Below are positions 25,280-34,166 of a stretch of 64,000 nt of DNA, piece by piece. Position 1 is the stretch's first letter; each line of letters starts with the position of its first letter. The stretch is from assembly GCF_023721715.1 (NCBI RefSeq), contig NZ_JAMDLG010000001.1:1713784-1777783 (forward strand), given 5' to 3'. Source of the DNA: Parasegetibacter sp. NRK P23. GTDB taxonomy: Bacteria > Bacteroidota > Bacteroidia > Chitinophagales > Chitinophagaceae. Under the pieces are notes generated by a model. That model searched no databases, was not told the origin of the DNA, and saw nothing but the letters and a program-made list of their open reading frames with translations. Made by a program: the position numbers and the translations under genes.

Positions 25280-25489
25280 TTACCAAATCTCTCCATCGCG
25301 ACCGGTAAAAATGGGCGCATCCCATATCATCCCGGATTGGGCATCTTTTCCTTCATTACTGTTCGTAACCATCTTTTTGGATGACTTTTCCTCCGAAGTA
25401 ATAATTGCGTGCATGGGCACATAATCCCTCGGATTTTCAACAGTAAGAATGGGAGAAGACGTTTTTTGCTTTAACAATGGATGCTGCAT
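25280..25489 (-). CDS. Small hypothetical protein
   Basis: A 69-codon frame (MQHPLLKQKTSSPILTVENPRDYVP...APIFTGRDGEIW), hydrophilic, without signal peptide or membrane segment. I do not recognise it. It is listed because a perfect terminator in the same orientation begins 29 nt after the stop, which implies a real leftward transcript, and no other gene lies between. The N-terminal 'LKQKTSSPILTVENPRDYVP' and acidic-basic middle have no known motif. Confidence 0.5.
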   Translation of the reverse strand: MQHPLLKQKTSSPILTVENPRDYVPMHAIITSEEKSSKKMVTNSNEGKDAQSGMIWDAPIFTGRDGEIW

Positions 25490-25596
25490 AGGACTCTTTT
25501 TTAATCTGGTTAAAAAAAATATGCCAGCATCGTTAGATGTGTGAATTTACGTTAATTGCTCCATTCATCCACATAAACGGATCAATTTTTCCACAT

Positions 25597-26058
25597 TTAT
25601 TTCCGGTTGCTTTTAACTTTCCTCAAATGGTTATCGCATGCCTCATCCAGGGAATGAGATTGGTGGATATCGGCCTCCTTTTCAGCCAGCAGGGCAATCT
25701 TTCTGTAATACTTCCTGACCGCTTCAATTTCCGCTTCCGTGAGTTCCTCCAGATCTACCAGCCGGTTACTGGCCTGCGGACTGCTGGCGATGAGTTCGTT
25801 CAGCTTCATGTGGAGGGCCGCCGTATCCTTGTTCTGCGATTGCTGGATCACGAATACCATCAGGAAGGTAATGATGGTGGTGCCTGTGTTGATCACCAGT
25901 TGCCAGGTTTCTGAATAATCGAATACCGGTCCGCACAAGGCCCAAACTACAACGATCAGTATGGCGCTTACGGATGCCGCCGGGCTTCCGGCCGCCTTAG
26001 TTACCTTGGCCGCCACCTTATCGAACAGCTTACGCTGCCCTTTTCTTTTTGCTTTCAT
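25597..26058 (-). CDS. Low-affinity iron permease family protein
   Basis: 153 residues matching the small PF04120 family. A basic N-terminus (MKAKRKGQRKLFDKVAAKVTKAAGSP) is followed by two membrane helices (ASVSAILIVVVWALCGPVFDYS and WQLVINTGTTIITFLMVFVIQQSQNKD). The FVIQQSQNKDTAALHMKLNELI block is a family hallmark. A charged C-terminal tail follows. The name comes from a yeast relative; transport of iron by bacterial members is not established, so the role is uncertain. A near -7 box (TAAGTTTTG) lies about 35 nt upstream. Confidence 0.85.
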   Translation of the reverse strand: MKAKRKGQRKLFDKVAAKVTKAAGSPAASVSAILIVVVWALCGPVFDYSETWQLVINTGTTIITFLMVFVIQQSQNKDTAALHMKLNELIASSPQASNRLVDLEELTEAEIEAVRKYYRKIALLAEKEADIHQSHSLDEACDNHLRKVKSNRK

Positions 26059-26484
26059 GCTGTTTTATTTTCTTTAATTTACTGTAGTTGACCAAAACTT
26101 AACGTGGCCGCCCTGTAATGCTCCTATATTTTTGGCGGCAAATTTCAAAGATGCATTCAGGGTACGAAATTACGGAAGCCGACTGGTATCCGTTCCGCTA
26201 ACAGGATACTTCGGGTTATTAAGTGATCTGTCACCGTTTGCCCCAAACTTCTATTCAAAGAATCAACGTAAGAACGAGAATCTGAAGCTGCCCGGATACA
26301 TTGCTGCCGGATTGCGCTGTTGCAGTTTCCACAATACGAAACCAAACAGGTTAAAATATTGGAGGAGCGAACTAAAATGATTCGCTAGTTTTATAACGGG
26401 TTTGGCTGGCCGAAAAACACCTGGTCTTCCAAATTCCTTCACGGTCGCAACCGAAGAAGCCTGTTTTTGTAAAAATGTTACTTC
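26059..26484. other. 426-base intergenic region without recognised gene
   Basis: The spacer between the iron-permease-family gene and the EEP-family gene has open frames on both strands of up to 82 codons, but their translations lack any familiar pattern, start signals or amphipathic rhythm. No transposon ends, terminator or repeat were seen. Divergent promoters presumably lie near each end. Confidence 0.4.
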
Positions 26485-27297
26485 ATGAGATTTATACGCT
26501 TTGCAGCATGTTTTTTACTCCTGGCCTGTTCCAGGAAAACCACCGTGCCTTCCGGCGGAAATACAACTACCGGAACTGTAACCGGGGCCGATCTTAAAAT
26601 ACTTTGTTACAATATTCACCATGCCAACCCGCCGTCGAAGCCCGGCGTTATTGATATGGCCGCCATTGCCGGCGTCATCAACAGGGAAAAACCTGATGTG
26701 GTGGCGTTGCAGGAAGTGGATGTTCATACAGGTAGGTCGGGCGTGCAATTGCACCAGGCTGAGGACCTTGCCGCCAGAACAGGTATGAAGGCTTACTTTG
26801 GAAAAGCGATTGACTATGATGGTGGTGAATACGGCGTGGCCATTCTTTCCAAACTCCCTATGGATGAAGGAAAAGCTTTTCCACTGCCCAACACCGGGGG
26901 AGAAGCGCGGGTACTCGCCACTGTTCGTGTAAAGACCGCGGCTGGGAAATATATCCGCCTCGCCTGCACACACCTGGACGCGCAGGAGGAAGAAAACAGC
27001 CGTATACTGCAGGTGAATAAAATACTGGAACTCACTAAGGATGAAACTTTGCCGGTTGTAATCGCCGGTGATTTCAACGCCGAGCCATCCAGCGCGGTGA
27101 TTAAGGCGCTGGATAGCCGGTTCAGTAGAACTTGTGTTGCCAATTGCGGCTTTACCATTCCGGTGATCAATCCCACCAGCACCATTGATTACATTGCGTT
27201 CACACCCAAAAAATTTGATGTGCTTCTGCATAAAGTGATCAATGAGCAATACGCTTCCGATCACCTCCCGGTATATGCCGAACTAAAAATGAAATGA
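26485..27297 (+). CDS. Endonuclease/exonuclease/phosphatase family lipoprotein
   Basis: 270 residues. A lipoprotein signal RFAACFLLLAC places it outside the inner membrane. EEP fold motifs: LKILCYNIHHAN (Asn metal ligand), VVALQEVDVHTGRSG (Glu ligand), ACTHLDAQEEENSRILQ, VVIAGDFNAEPSS (catalytic Asp/Asn) and the terminal YASDHLPVYAEL with Asp-His. Such proteins hydrolyse phosphodiesters or phosphomonoesters (nucleic acid, inositol phosphates, sphingomyelin). An exported enzyme next to a sugar oxidoreductase operon suggests phosphate or nucleic-acid scavenging, but the substrate is not determinable. Confidence 0.9.
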   Translation: MRFIRFAACFLLLACSRKTTVPSGGNTTTGTVTGADLKILCYNIHHANPPSKPGVIDMAAIAGVINREKPDVVALQEVDVHTGRSGVQLHQAEDLAARTGMKAYFGKAIDYDGGEYGVAILSKLPMDEGKAFPLPNTGGEARVLATVRVKTAAGKYIRLACTHLDAQEEENSRILQVNKILELTKDETLPVVIAGDFNAEPSSAVIKALDSRFSRTCVANCGFTIPVINPTSTIDYIAFTPKKFDVLLHKVINEQYASDHLPVYAELKMK

Positions 27298-27396
27298 ACT
27301 TGATTGAGCTTACGCAAACGTTTGAGCAACGCCGTTCAATTCGATTTCCTTAAATTACAAACGTTCAACACTCTTGATTTATAACCAAAACCGATC

Positions 27397-28776
27397 ATGT
27401 CAACGAACAACAACGAAAAAAGCAGGCGGTCGTTTCTGACCAAAATGGGGAAAGGTCTGGTAGGCGCAACACTTACGCCGGCCATAGTTACGGCTGCCGA
27501 CCGGGAGCGCAACCTGCGCGTAATGCAGGCGCCAAAAATAAACTATGAAGCCAACGACCAGATCCAGGTAGTGCTGATCGGCGCCGGAGGAATGGGCACT
27601 TCCGACGCAATGACCGCCGCTTCTGTTCCCGGCGTGAAAATCATCGGGGCCTGCGACCTGTACGACGGGCACCTAGCGGATGCTAAAAAACGTTTCGGCG
27701 CCGATATCTTCACCACCCGCGATTACCGTGAAGTATTGGAAAGAAAGGACGTTGACGCCGTGATCATCGCTACACCGGACCACTGGCACAAGGATATTTC
27801 CGTGGCGGCCATGAACAAAGGAAAAGCCGTTTATTGTGAAAAGCCGATGGTGCATAGTGTGGAGGAAGGGCCTGCAGTAATTGAAGCCCAGAAAAAGAAC
27901 AATGTGGTATTTGAAGTGGGCAGTCAGGGCATGAGTTCGCTCGGCAATGAGAAAGCGCGGGAACTACTGAAAGACGGCGCCATCGGTAAACTCAATTATG
28001 CGGAAGGTTTCTGGGCCAGGATGTCGCCAACAGGCGCATGGCAATACCCGATTCCCGCAGACGCATCTCCGAAAACTGTAGGATGGGACGCGTTTGTTGC
28101 CAATACCACCAAACGTAGCTTCGATGCCACACGTTTCTTCCGCTGGAGAAACTACCGCGATTACGGCACCGGCGTTTCAGGCGACCTGTTCGTGCATCTT
28201 TTCAGCTCCCTGCATTTTGTGACCAACTCCGTTGGCCCTAATAAAGTGATGGCCACCGGCGGTCTCCGGTTCTGGAAAGATGGGCGGGAAGTACCCGATG
28301 TGATGCTGGGCATGTTCGATTACCCGGAAACACAGGCGCATCCCGCGTTTAACCTCTCACTGCGCGTGAACTTCGTAGATGGTACCGGCGGCACCAACTA
28401 CCTCCGCATGGTGGGCAGCGAAGGCTCCATGACGGTGGAATGGGATAAAGTAACGCTCTACCGCAACAAAGCCGATGTGGAAGATCCGCTGCTGGCCAGT
28501 AAAATGCAGGGCGATACCGGAAAGAAATATGTATACGAAAGAAAAGATATGCTGGGGCCGGACAAACTGGAATACGTTGCGGATAAAGGCTACAAAGGCG
28601 CGCATTTCGACCATTTCTACAACATGTTCCAGGCCATGCGTACAAAAGGAAAAGTGTCCGAAGATGCACTTTTCGGTTACCGTGCAGCCGCGCCCGCATT
28701 GCTTTGCAACGATAGTTACTTCGAGAACAAGATCATCCACTGGGACCCGAACGCTTTGAAAGTCATCAACAAATAA
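27397..28776 (+). CDS. Gfo/Idh/MocA family oxidoreductase with Tat signal
   Basis: 459 residues. The N-terminus KSRRSFLTKMGKGLVG is a twin-arginine signal, so a folded, cofactor-loaded protein is exported. The Rossmann motif is VVLIGAGGMGTSDA, then DRKDVDAVIIATPDHWH and the Gfo/Idh hallmark YCEKPMVHSVEEG. The C-terminal domain has RWRNYRDYGTGVSGDLFVHLFSSLHF. Family members oxidise or reduce sugars with tightly bound NAD(P). The DUF1080 protein gene begins 10 nt later, which points to oxidation of a glycoside at C3 followed by hydrolysis of the 3-keto sugar, a scheme described for such pairs in Bacteroides. Substrate specificity is inferred only. Confidence 0.9.
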   Translation: MSTNNNEKSRRSFLTKMGKGLVGATLTPAIVTAADRERNLRVMQAPKINYEANDQIQVVLIGAGGMGTSDAMTAASVPGVKIIGACDLYDGHLADAKKRFGADIFTTRDYREVLERKDVDAVIIATPDHWHKDISVAAMNKGKAVYCEKPMVHSVEEGPAVIEAQKKNNVVFEVGSQGMSSLGNEKARELLKDGAIGKLNYAEGFWARMSPTGAWQYPIPADASPKTVGWDAFVANTTKRSFDATRFFRWRNYRDYGTGVSGDLFVHLFSSLHFVTNSVGPNKVMATGGLRFWKDGREVPDVMLGMFDYPETQAHPAFNLSLRVNFVDGTGGTNYLRMVGSEGSMTVEWDKVTLYRNKADVEDPLLASKMQGDTGKKYVYERKDMLGPDKLEYVADKGYKGAHFDHFYNMFQAMRTKGKVSEDALFGYRAAAPALLCNDSYFENKIIHWDPNALKVINK

Positions 28777-28786
28777 ATCTATATTC

Positions 28787-29557
28787 ATGATCAGAAATAT
28801 GCTTACGGCATCAGGATTGGCCGCTGTGCTGGCCTGTGGTTCAGCAGCAATAGAAGCAAACACGAACGACTCCACCGCCATAGAGGTAAACGCCGATTCA
28901 GTTGACCAGCAAAAAGACAATACGCTTTCAGCAAAAGAAAAAAAGGAAGGCTGGAAACTACTTTTCGATGGTACTTCCATGACCGGATGGCGCAGTTACC
29001 AGAACAAGCCTTCCAACGCCTGGTCGGTAAAAGACGGTGCGCTGTACTGCAAAGGCAGCAGCACGGATAAAAGCGATCTCCGCGCAGATATTCTTACTAC
29101 CGATCAGTATGAGAATTTTGAATTGTCTATCGACTGGAAACTGGCGCCAGAAGGGAACAGCGGATTGATGTACCTGGTAACGGAAGAAGAACAGGCGGCT
29201 TACCAAACAGGCCCCGAATACCAGATGATTGACGATATCGGTTTTCCGCAGAAACTGGAAGACTGGCAGAAAACTGGCGCCAACTACGCGATGAATCCTG
29301 CGCCAGAAGCGAAAACAAATCCCATCGGGCAGTGGAACAATACTAAGATCGTAGTGAACAAAGGGAAAGTGGAACACTGGCTGAACGGAAAGAAAGTGGT
29401 GGAATACGAAATGTGGACCGACGAATGGAAAAAGAACAAAGCCACCGGCAAATGGAAGGATACCCCCAATTATGGTAAGAACAAAAAGGGCCATATCGCC
29501 CTACAGGACCATGGCAGCGAAGCATGGTTCAAAAACGTGAAAATAAAAGCGTTGTAA
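28787..29557 (+). CDS. DUF1080 protein (3-keto-glycoside hydrolase-like)
   Basis: 256 residues. An export signal MLTASGLAAVLACG holds a possible lipobox. After a low-complexity linker (about 25-55) comes the DUF1080 (PF06439) concanavalin-like domain: WKLLFDGTSMTGWRSY, WSVKDGALYCKG, LRADILTTDQYENFELSIDWKLAPEGNSGLMY, GPEYQMIDDIG, WNNTKIVVNKGKVEHWLNGKKVVEYE, and HIALQDHGSEAWFKNVKIK. Characterised relatives hydrolyse 3-keto-disaccharides or glycosides. It is the second gene of an operon with the Gfo/Idh oxidoreductase, which would make the 3-keto substrate, and ends at a strong terminator. Confidence 0.9.
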   Translation: MIRNMLTASGLAAVLACGSAAIEANTNDSTAIEVNADSVDQQKDNTLSAKEKKEGWKLLFDGTSMTGWRSYQNKPSNAWSVKDGALYCKGSSTDKSDLRADILTTDQYENFELSIDWKLAPEGNSGLMYLVTEEEQAAYQTGPEYQMIDDIGFPQKLEDWQKTGANYAMNPAPEAKTNPIGQWNNTKIVVNKGKVEHWLNGKKVVEYEMWTDEWKKNKATGKWKDTPNYGKNKKGHIALQDHGSEAWFKNVKIKAL

Positions 29558-29580
29558 ATACTGTATTGCAAACTGTTTCC

Positions 29581-29622
29581 TGCGGCCGGAGCCTGTTATC
29601 ATGGGTTCCGGCCGCATTTTTT
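29581..29622 (+). terminator. Terminator of the Gfo/Idh-DUF1080 operon
   Basis: TGCGGCCGGA (29581-29590) pairs with TCCGGCCGCA (29607-29616) and is followed by eight T. Confidence 0.88.
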
Positions 29623-29663
29623 TTGCTCCCGGCGAAGCTGTATTTTTATAATACTTCATCAGC

Positions 29664-30428
29664 ATGAAATTCGAAAAACATTTTCCAACTGAAAGATTAA
29701 AGGACTACATCAAATATTATGTAGTCTCTGAACAAGAAGTAGAAAATGAATACAAGGTTTTTCCCTCTACAGGCCTGGTAATCGGGTTTCAATACAAAGG
29801 CAGGCTGTCCGCCGTTTATGATACCGGTAACACTGAATTGTCGGGCTCAGGCATTACCGGCTTGGCCGATCAGTTCAAGGTTTTCAGGAATTCAGCGGCA
29901 ACCGGCACTGTACTCGTTTATTTTACCGAAACGGGCCTTGCACATTTTGCCGCACATCCGGCCAACGAGCTTTTTGGTTTAAGTATCGCGCTGGAAGAAA
30001 TTTTTGATCAGCACAGTGTAATTGAAGCAGAAGAAAAACTTGCGCAGGCCATTTCTGATCAGCAACGCATTGCCATCGTGGAACGTTTCTTTCTGAAGCA
30101 ACTCAAAGATATTCAGGTGGATAAACTGGTAGTTGAGGCGGTTAAACTGATTTATAACAGTAAGGGAGCCATTCGGATCAATGAGCTGCACCGGCAACTG
30201 TTCATCAGCCAAAGTCCATTTGAAAAACGGTTCAGGAAAATCGTGGGCACCACGCCAAAGAAATTCGCTTCTATCGTGCGCTTTAATACCGTGCTCGATC
30301 AATTGAATAATACCCGGTCACTTTCCGACATCTGCTACGAAAACAATTTCTTCGACCATGCCCATCTCATTAAAAACTTTAAGCAGTTTACGGGAGCAAC
30401 GCCGGATCAATTCAGACGTATTCAGTAA
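29664..30428 (+). CDS. AraC family transcriptional regulator
   Basis: 254 residues. The N-terminal sensing region (about 1-140) includes LVIGFQYKGRLSAVYDTG and TETGLAHFAAHPANELFG, characteristic of the DUF6597-type AraC regulators. The C-terminal AraC double helix-turn-helix is INELHRQLFISQSPFEKRFRKIVGTTPKKFASIVRF and LSDICYENNFFDHAHLIKNFKQFTGATPDQFRR. It presumably controls the DUF1398 gene that follows 78 nt downstream on the same strand. The ligand is unknown. Confidence 0.9.
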   Translation: MKFEKHFPTERLKDYIKYYVVSEQEVENEYKVFPSTGLVIGFQYKGRLSAVYDTGNTELSGSGITGLADQFKVFRNSAATGTVLVYFTETGLAHFAAHPANELFGLSIALEEIFDQHSVIEAEEKLAQAISDQQRIAIVERFFLKQLKDIQVDKLVVEAVKLIYNSKGAIRINELHRQLFISQSPFEKRFRKIVGTTPKKFASIVRFNTVLDQLNNTRSLSDICYENNFFDHAHLIKNFKQFTGATPDQFRRIQ

Positions 30429-30506
30429 AAAACGATTTTTTACAATTCCAGGTACTGTCGCCACCGCACCTTTGTATTGTTCAATTCAATAACAAAATCA
30501 AGCACC

Positions 30507-30902
30507 ATGTTTACAACGGAACAAATTAAAGCGGCGCACAGCAAAGTAAAATCGGGAGCGGACTTCCCCGCATATATCCATGAAATCAGAAAAATGGGGG
30601 TGACCCATTACGAGGCGTATGTTTCAGATGGGCATATCGATTACCACGGTTCGGATGGCCACAGGGTTACTGTACCTGCGAAGTATGCACCTTTGCCCAT
30701 TGCTACGCTACCCAAAGTTGCTGAATTTAAGGCTGAACTGCTTGCGCACCAGCAGGGGAAAACCGACTACCTCAGTTTTATCAGGATGTGCGCTGATTGC
30801 GGTATAGAAAGATGGATGGTGTCCATGGAAAAAATGACCTGTATTTATTATGATAAGTCCGGAGAGAAAATAGTAGAGGAGCAGATTCCCGAACTTAGTT
30901 AG
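30507..30902 (+). CDS. DUF1398 family protein
   Basis: 131 residues (MFTTEQIKAAHSKVKSGADFPAYIHEIRKMGVTHYEAYVSDGHIDYHG...). The sequence matches DUF1398 (PF07166), small cytosolic proteins once called phage envelope proteins without evidence. Hallmarks are FPAYIHEIRKMGVTHYEAYVSDGH near the start and GKTDYLSFIRMCADCGIERWMVSMEKMTCIYYD near the end. Function unknown. The ATG at 30507 is used; an upstream TTG at 30477 adds residues unlike the family. It follows the AraC regulator gene, an association I recall from other Bacteroidota. Confidence 0.85.
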   Translation: MFTTEQIKAAHSKVKSGADFPAYIHEIRKMGVTHYEAYVSDGHIDYHGSDGHRVTVPAKYAPLPIATLPKVAEFKAELLAHQQGKTDYLSFIRMCADCGIERWMVSMEKMTCIYYDKSGEKIVEEQIPELS

Positions 30903-31028
30903 TTGAATCACTTTATCAGACAGATTTAACGTTTTGCCCCGCTTTTATATGAAAATACCCCCGTTTTTTAAACCATGTCAGGCTAAATTGCACAGATCAA
31001 CCAGCTGTTCAATTTTAAATCACCTGAG

Positions 31029-32186
31029 ATGATATCTTTTAAGTTAACCTTACTTTCAACCATTATTTTTTCTTCCGCTGCAATTGCCCAGCATACATCC
31101 CTTCGTTCCGGCGAACAATGGCCCGATAACAATGGTGTACACGTGAACGCCCATGGTGGCGGCATGCTTTACCAGAAAGGAACTTACTACTGGTTCGGGG
31201 AACATAAAATATCCGGCAGGGGCGGCAACGCCGCGCAGGTGGGCGTACATTGTTATTCTTCCAAAGACCTTTACAATTGGAAAGATGAGGGCATCGCCTT
31301 CCAGGTGGATACGGTGAATGCAAACAGTGAAGTAGCCAAAGGATGTGTGATTGAAAGGCCCAAAGTAGTGTACAATAAGAAAACCGGTAAATACGTGATG
31401 TGGTTCCACCTGGAGCTGAAAGGGAAAGGGTATGAAGCGGCAAGGGCGGCGGTTGCGGTAAGTGATAAAGTAACCGGCCCTTATAAATACCTGCATTCTT
31501 TCCGCCCGAATGCCGGGAAATGGCCATTGAATGCCTCCGCATCCGATACAACGGAAGTCGCGGGTGGTGATGCGTCCATCGCGAACCGCCCGGGAAATGA
31601 ACTGGCGGAAAACGGGTTCTTCCTGCGCCGTGACCACAAAGGTGGTCAGATGTCACGAGATATGACCATCTTCCAGGATGATGATGGGAAAGCGTATCTC
31701 ATTGGTTCGGCAGAAGAAAATTATACCCTCAACATTTCGGAACTCACGCCCGATTATACGAACGTTACGGGCAAATGGACCCGGATTTTCCCCGGTGGCC
31801 ACAACGAAGCGCCCGCACTGCTGAAAAAGGATGGTAAATATTTCCTGATCACGTCCGGCTGTACCGGTTGGGATCCGAACGCGGCCCGTTCCGCCGTGGC
31901 TAACACGATCTGGGGACCGTGGAAATCACTTGGAAACCCCTGCATTGGTGACGATGCGCACCTTACGTTCCATTCCCAAAGTACCTATATCTTCCCCGTG
32001 GCCGGTAAAAAAGACGCGTTCATTTTTATGGCCGACCGCTGGACGCCAAGGAACCCCATAGATGGCAGGTACATCTGGCTGCCCGTGCAATTCGAACAGG
32101 AAAAACCCGTGCTGAAATGGATGGACAACTGGACCCTTGATTTCTTCAATGAAAAAACAGCACCCAAAACAGCTACAGGCAAATAG
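31029..32186 (+). CDS. Secreted glycoside hydrolase family 43-like protein
   Basis: 385 residues with a signal peptide (LTLLSTIIFSSAAIAQ). A five-bladed propeller of GH43 type is indicated by VNAHGGGMLYQKGTYYWFGEHK, CVIERPKVVYNKKTGKYVMWFH, GQMSRDMTIFQDDDGKAYLIGS and GHNEAPALLKKDGKYFLITSGCTGWDPN. The first blade reads AHGGG where an Asp base is usual, as in the exo-beta-1,3-galactanase subfamily, so galactan or arabinogalactan is a candidate substrate. Glu in VIERP and HNEAP are possible catalytic acids. There is no SusCD pair or other glycosidase beside it, and its substrate therefore stays inferred. Confidence 0.82.
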   Translation: MISFKLTLLSTIIFSSAAIAQHTSLRSGEQWPDNNGVHVNAHGGGMLYQKGTYYWFGEHKISGRGGNAAQVGVHCYSSKDLYNWKDEGIAFQVDTVNANSEVAKGCVIERPKVVYNKKTGKYVMWFHLELKGKGYEAARAAVAVSDKVTGPYKYLHSFRPNAGKWPLNASASDTTEVAGGDASIANRPGNELAENGFFLRRDHKGGQMSRDMTIFQDDDGKAYLIGSAEENYTLNISELTPDYTNVTGKWTRIFPGGHNEAPALLKKDGKYFLITSGCTGWDPNAARSAVANTIWGPWKSLGNPCIGDDAHLTFHSQSTYIFPVAGKKDAFIFMADRWTPRNPIDGRYIWLPVQFEQEKPVLKWMDNWTLDFFNEKTAPKTATGK

Positions 32187-32193
32187 AAATTTA

Positions 32194-32616
32194 TCAGCTA
32201 CCCCATACCGTTACCACGAGTTTGCGGTAGCCCCCATGGTTGCGGTGCTCACATAAATAAATGCCCTGCCAGGTGCCCAGCGCCAGTTTCCCGTTGGCTA
32301 CGGGAATATGCACCGAACTGCCGAGCAACGCCGCTTTCAGGTGCGCAGGCATATCATCCGGTCCTTCATCGGTATGGATGTAATCGGGGTCGTCCTCCGG
32401 TACCGCTTTATTGAACCAGGTTTCAAAATCAACACGAACGGTGGGATCGGCATTTTCGTTGATGGTAAGGGAGGCTGAAGTGTGCTGGATGAATACCTGG
32501 CACATGCCCGCCTTTACCGTTTGCAGCTCCGGAATGGTCTGCAGTATTTCCCGTGTAATAAGGTGGAAGCCCCTTTTCCTGGGCGCCAGTTGCACCGACT
32601 GCTGGAATATTTTCAT
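32194..32616 (-). CDS. YjbQ family protein (UPF0047, secondary thiamine-phosphate synthase-like)
   Basis: 140 residues with the conserved family blocks: GMCQVFIQHTSASLTINENADPTVRVDFETWFNKAVPE, the His-containing YIHTDEGPDDMPAHLKAALLGSSVHIPV, and GTWQGIYLCEHRN. Members of this family can show weak thiamine-phosphate synthase activity when overproduced; the physiological role is unresolved. Cytosolic, single gene, divergent from the FGGY kinase, with 58 nt between the start codons. Confidence 0.93.
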   Translation of the reverse strand: MKIFQQSVQLAPRKRGFHLITREILQTIPELQTVKAGMCQVFIQHTSASLTINENADPTVRVDFETWFNKAVPEDDPDYIHTDEGPDDMPAHLKAALLGSSVHIPVANGKLALGTWQGIYLCEHRNHGGYRKLVVTVWGS

Positions 32617-32674
32617 GCACCAAAGGTAGCATTCATCCTATTTCTTTAGCTTGTGCGCCAAACAGACCTGGCAG

Positions 32675-34135
32675 ATGAAATATTATATAGGCGTGGATAT
32701 CGGAACTACCGCTACTAAAACAGTAGCGTTTGATGAAAAGGGGATCGTTCTCGACAGTTGCGCAGCGAATTATGATATGCTGCATCCCAATGAAGGATAC
32801 AGCGAGCAACGACCGGACGATATCCTGACCGCTGTGCTGCATACACTTAATACGCTGGTTAACCGCAACAATACAATGGTGCCGGCATTTGTCTCCTTTA
32901 GTGCTGCCATGCACAGCGTGATCGCGGTGGATGAATCCGGAACCGCGCTCACCAACAGCATTACCTGGGCCGACAACCGCGCGCAGGATATTGCCCGCCG
33001 TATCCATGCACAGGGCGATGCTGAAAGATTATACCAATTATCAGGTGTGCCCGTTCATGCCATGTCGCCATTGTGCAAGCTGATCTGGCTCCGTGAAAAC
33101 GAACCGGCTCTTTTTAAAAAAGCCTACAAGTTCATCGGCATCAAGGAATACATCTTCTATAAATTGTTCGGCACCTTCGAAGTGGATACATCTATCGCTT
33201 CCGCAACGGGTTTACTGGAAACTTCCACCCTGCAATGGAGCGAAGCGTTATTGCAATACGCAGGAATGAACAAAAGCAGGTTGTCGGCCGTGGCGCCCGT
33301 TACAAAGCCGTTCTTCTATAAGAATATTCTTGCCGGATTTACATTTCCCGAAACAGTTCCTTTCATCATCGGGGGCAGCGATGGCGCCCTTTCCAACCTG
33401 GGTTCCGGGGCTACCGGGCCAAACGAAATGGCGGTGACCATCGGTACCAGTGGCGCTGTGAGAATGGTGACGCATACGCCCTGGAGTGATCCGTTGATGC
33501 GTACGTTCTGCTACCACCTGGAAGGCGAACGTTATATTGCGGGTGGCGCGAACAACAATGGGGCCGTGGTATTGCAATGGCTGAAAGAAGATATTTTAAG
33601 AACGGACACTTCAATGGATGCCTTGCTGTCAGAAGCTGCTCAACTTCCACCCGGCTGCAACGGGTTGCTGCTGCTGCCTTATCTGATGGGTGAACGTGCG
33701 CCATATTGGAATTCTCGGGCGCAAGGCGTGTTTTTTGGATTGCGCATCACGCATACGCAGGCGCATCTTGTAAGGGCTGCCATGGAAGGTGTGGTATTCG
33801 CGATGTACAGCATAGGAAAGATATTCATGGAACACCGGAATGTAAAACAAATTCTCGCCTCCGGCGGATTTACACAATCGGCCCCATGGGTGCAGTTGTT
33901 GGCCGATGTTTTCGGTATACCTGTAATTACCGCCGATGGGCCGGAAGCCTCAGCAAAAGGAGCCGTAATACTTGGCGCCACGGCACTGAAACTGGAATGG
34001 GAACAGCAGGAAGCACCAGGCAAAACATATTTGCCCGATGCGTCCAGGTTTGATGTTTACCAGAAAATATTCGCCCGGTTTGAGCGGCTGTACAAGTTGC
34101 TGCGTCCTGAAATGGATGACGCCTTAATTCCATAG
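32675..34135 (+). CDS. FGGY family carbohydrate kinase (gluconokinase-like)
   Basis: 486 residues. The N-terminal ATPase fold starts YYIGVDIGTTATKTVAFDEKG. Further marks are WADNRAQDIARRI, LYQLSGVPVHAMSPLCKLIWL, GGSDGALSNLGSGATGPNEMAVTIGTSGAVR and the FGGY C-terminal HLVRAAMEGVVFAMYSIGKIF...ILASGGFTQSAPWVQLLADVFG. The 'GVPVHAMSPLCKLIWLRE' and 'GAVRMV' pattern matches FGGY gluconokinases, which phosphorylate D-gluconate to 6-phosphogluconate. No gluconate permease or dehydratase is adjacent, so another sugar acid or polyol is possible. ATG 32675 is chosen over a TTG eight codons upstream. Confidence 0.85.
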   Translation: MKYYIGVDIGTTATKTVAFDEKGIVLDSCAANYDMLHPNEGYSEQRPDDILTAVLHTLNTLVNRNNTMVPAFVSFSAAMHSVIAVDESGTALTNSITWADNRAQDIARRIHAQGDAERLYQLSGVPVHAMSPLCKLIWLRENEPALFKKAYKFIGIKEYIFYKLFGTFEVDTSIASATGLLETSTLQWSEALLQYAGMNKSRLSAVAPVTKPFFYKNILAGFTFPETVPFIIGGSDGALSNLGSGATGPNEMAVTIGTSGAVRMVTHTPWSDPLMRTFCYHLEGERYIAGGANNNGAVVLQWLKEDILRTDTSMDALLSEAAQLPPGCNGLLLLPYLMGERAPYWNSRAQGVFFGLRITHTQAHLVRAAMEGVVFAMYSIGKIFMEHRNVKQILASGGFTQSAPWVQLLADVFGIPVITADGPEASAKGAVILGATALKLEWEQQEAPGKTYLPDASRFDVYQKIFARFERLYKLLRPEMDDALIP

Positions 34136-34140
34136 CTTTG
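34133..34140 (+). promoter_or_regulatory. -7 box TAGCTTTG for the DMT-family gene
   Basis: An exact TAnnTTTG that contains the stop codon TAG of the kinase gene and lies 27 nt before the ATG at 34167. Confidence 0.4.
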
Positions 34141-34166
34141 CCCTGTATTCAAACGCGCTACACGCT

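Noticed and set aside
26132-26380. 82-codon frame in the spacer upstream of the EEP-family gene
   Set aside because: No start signal, no familiar pattern, and a comparable frame exists on the other strand; likely chance.
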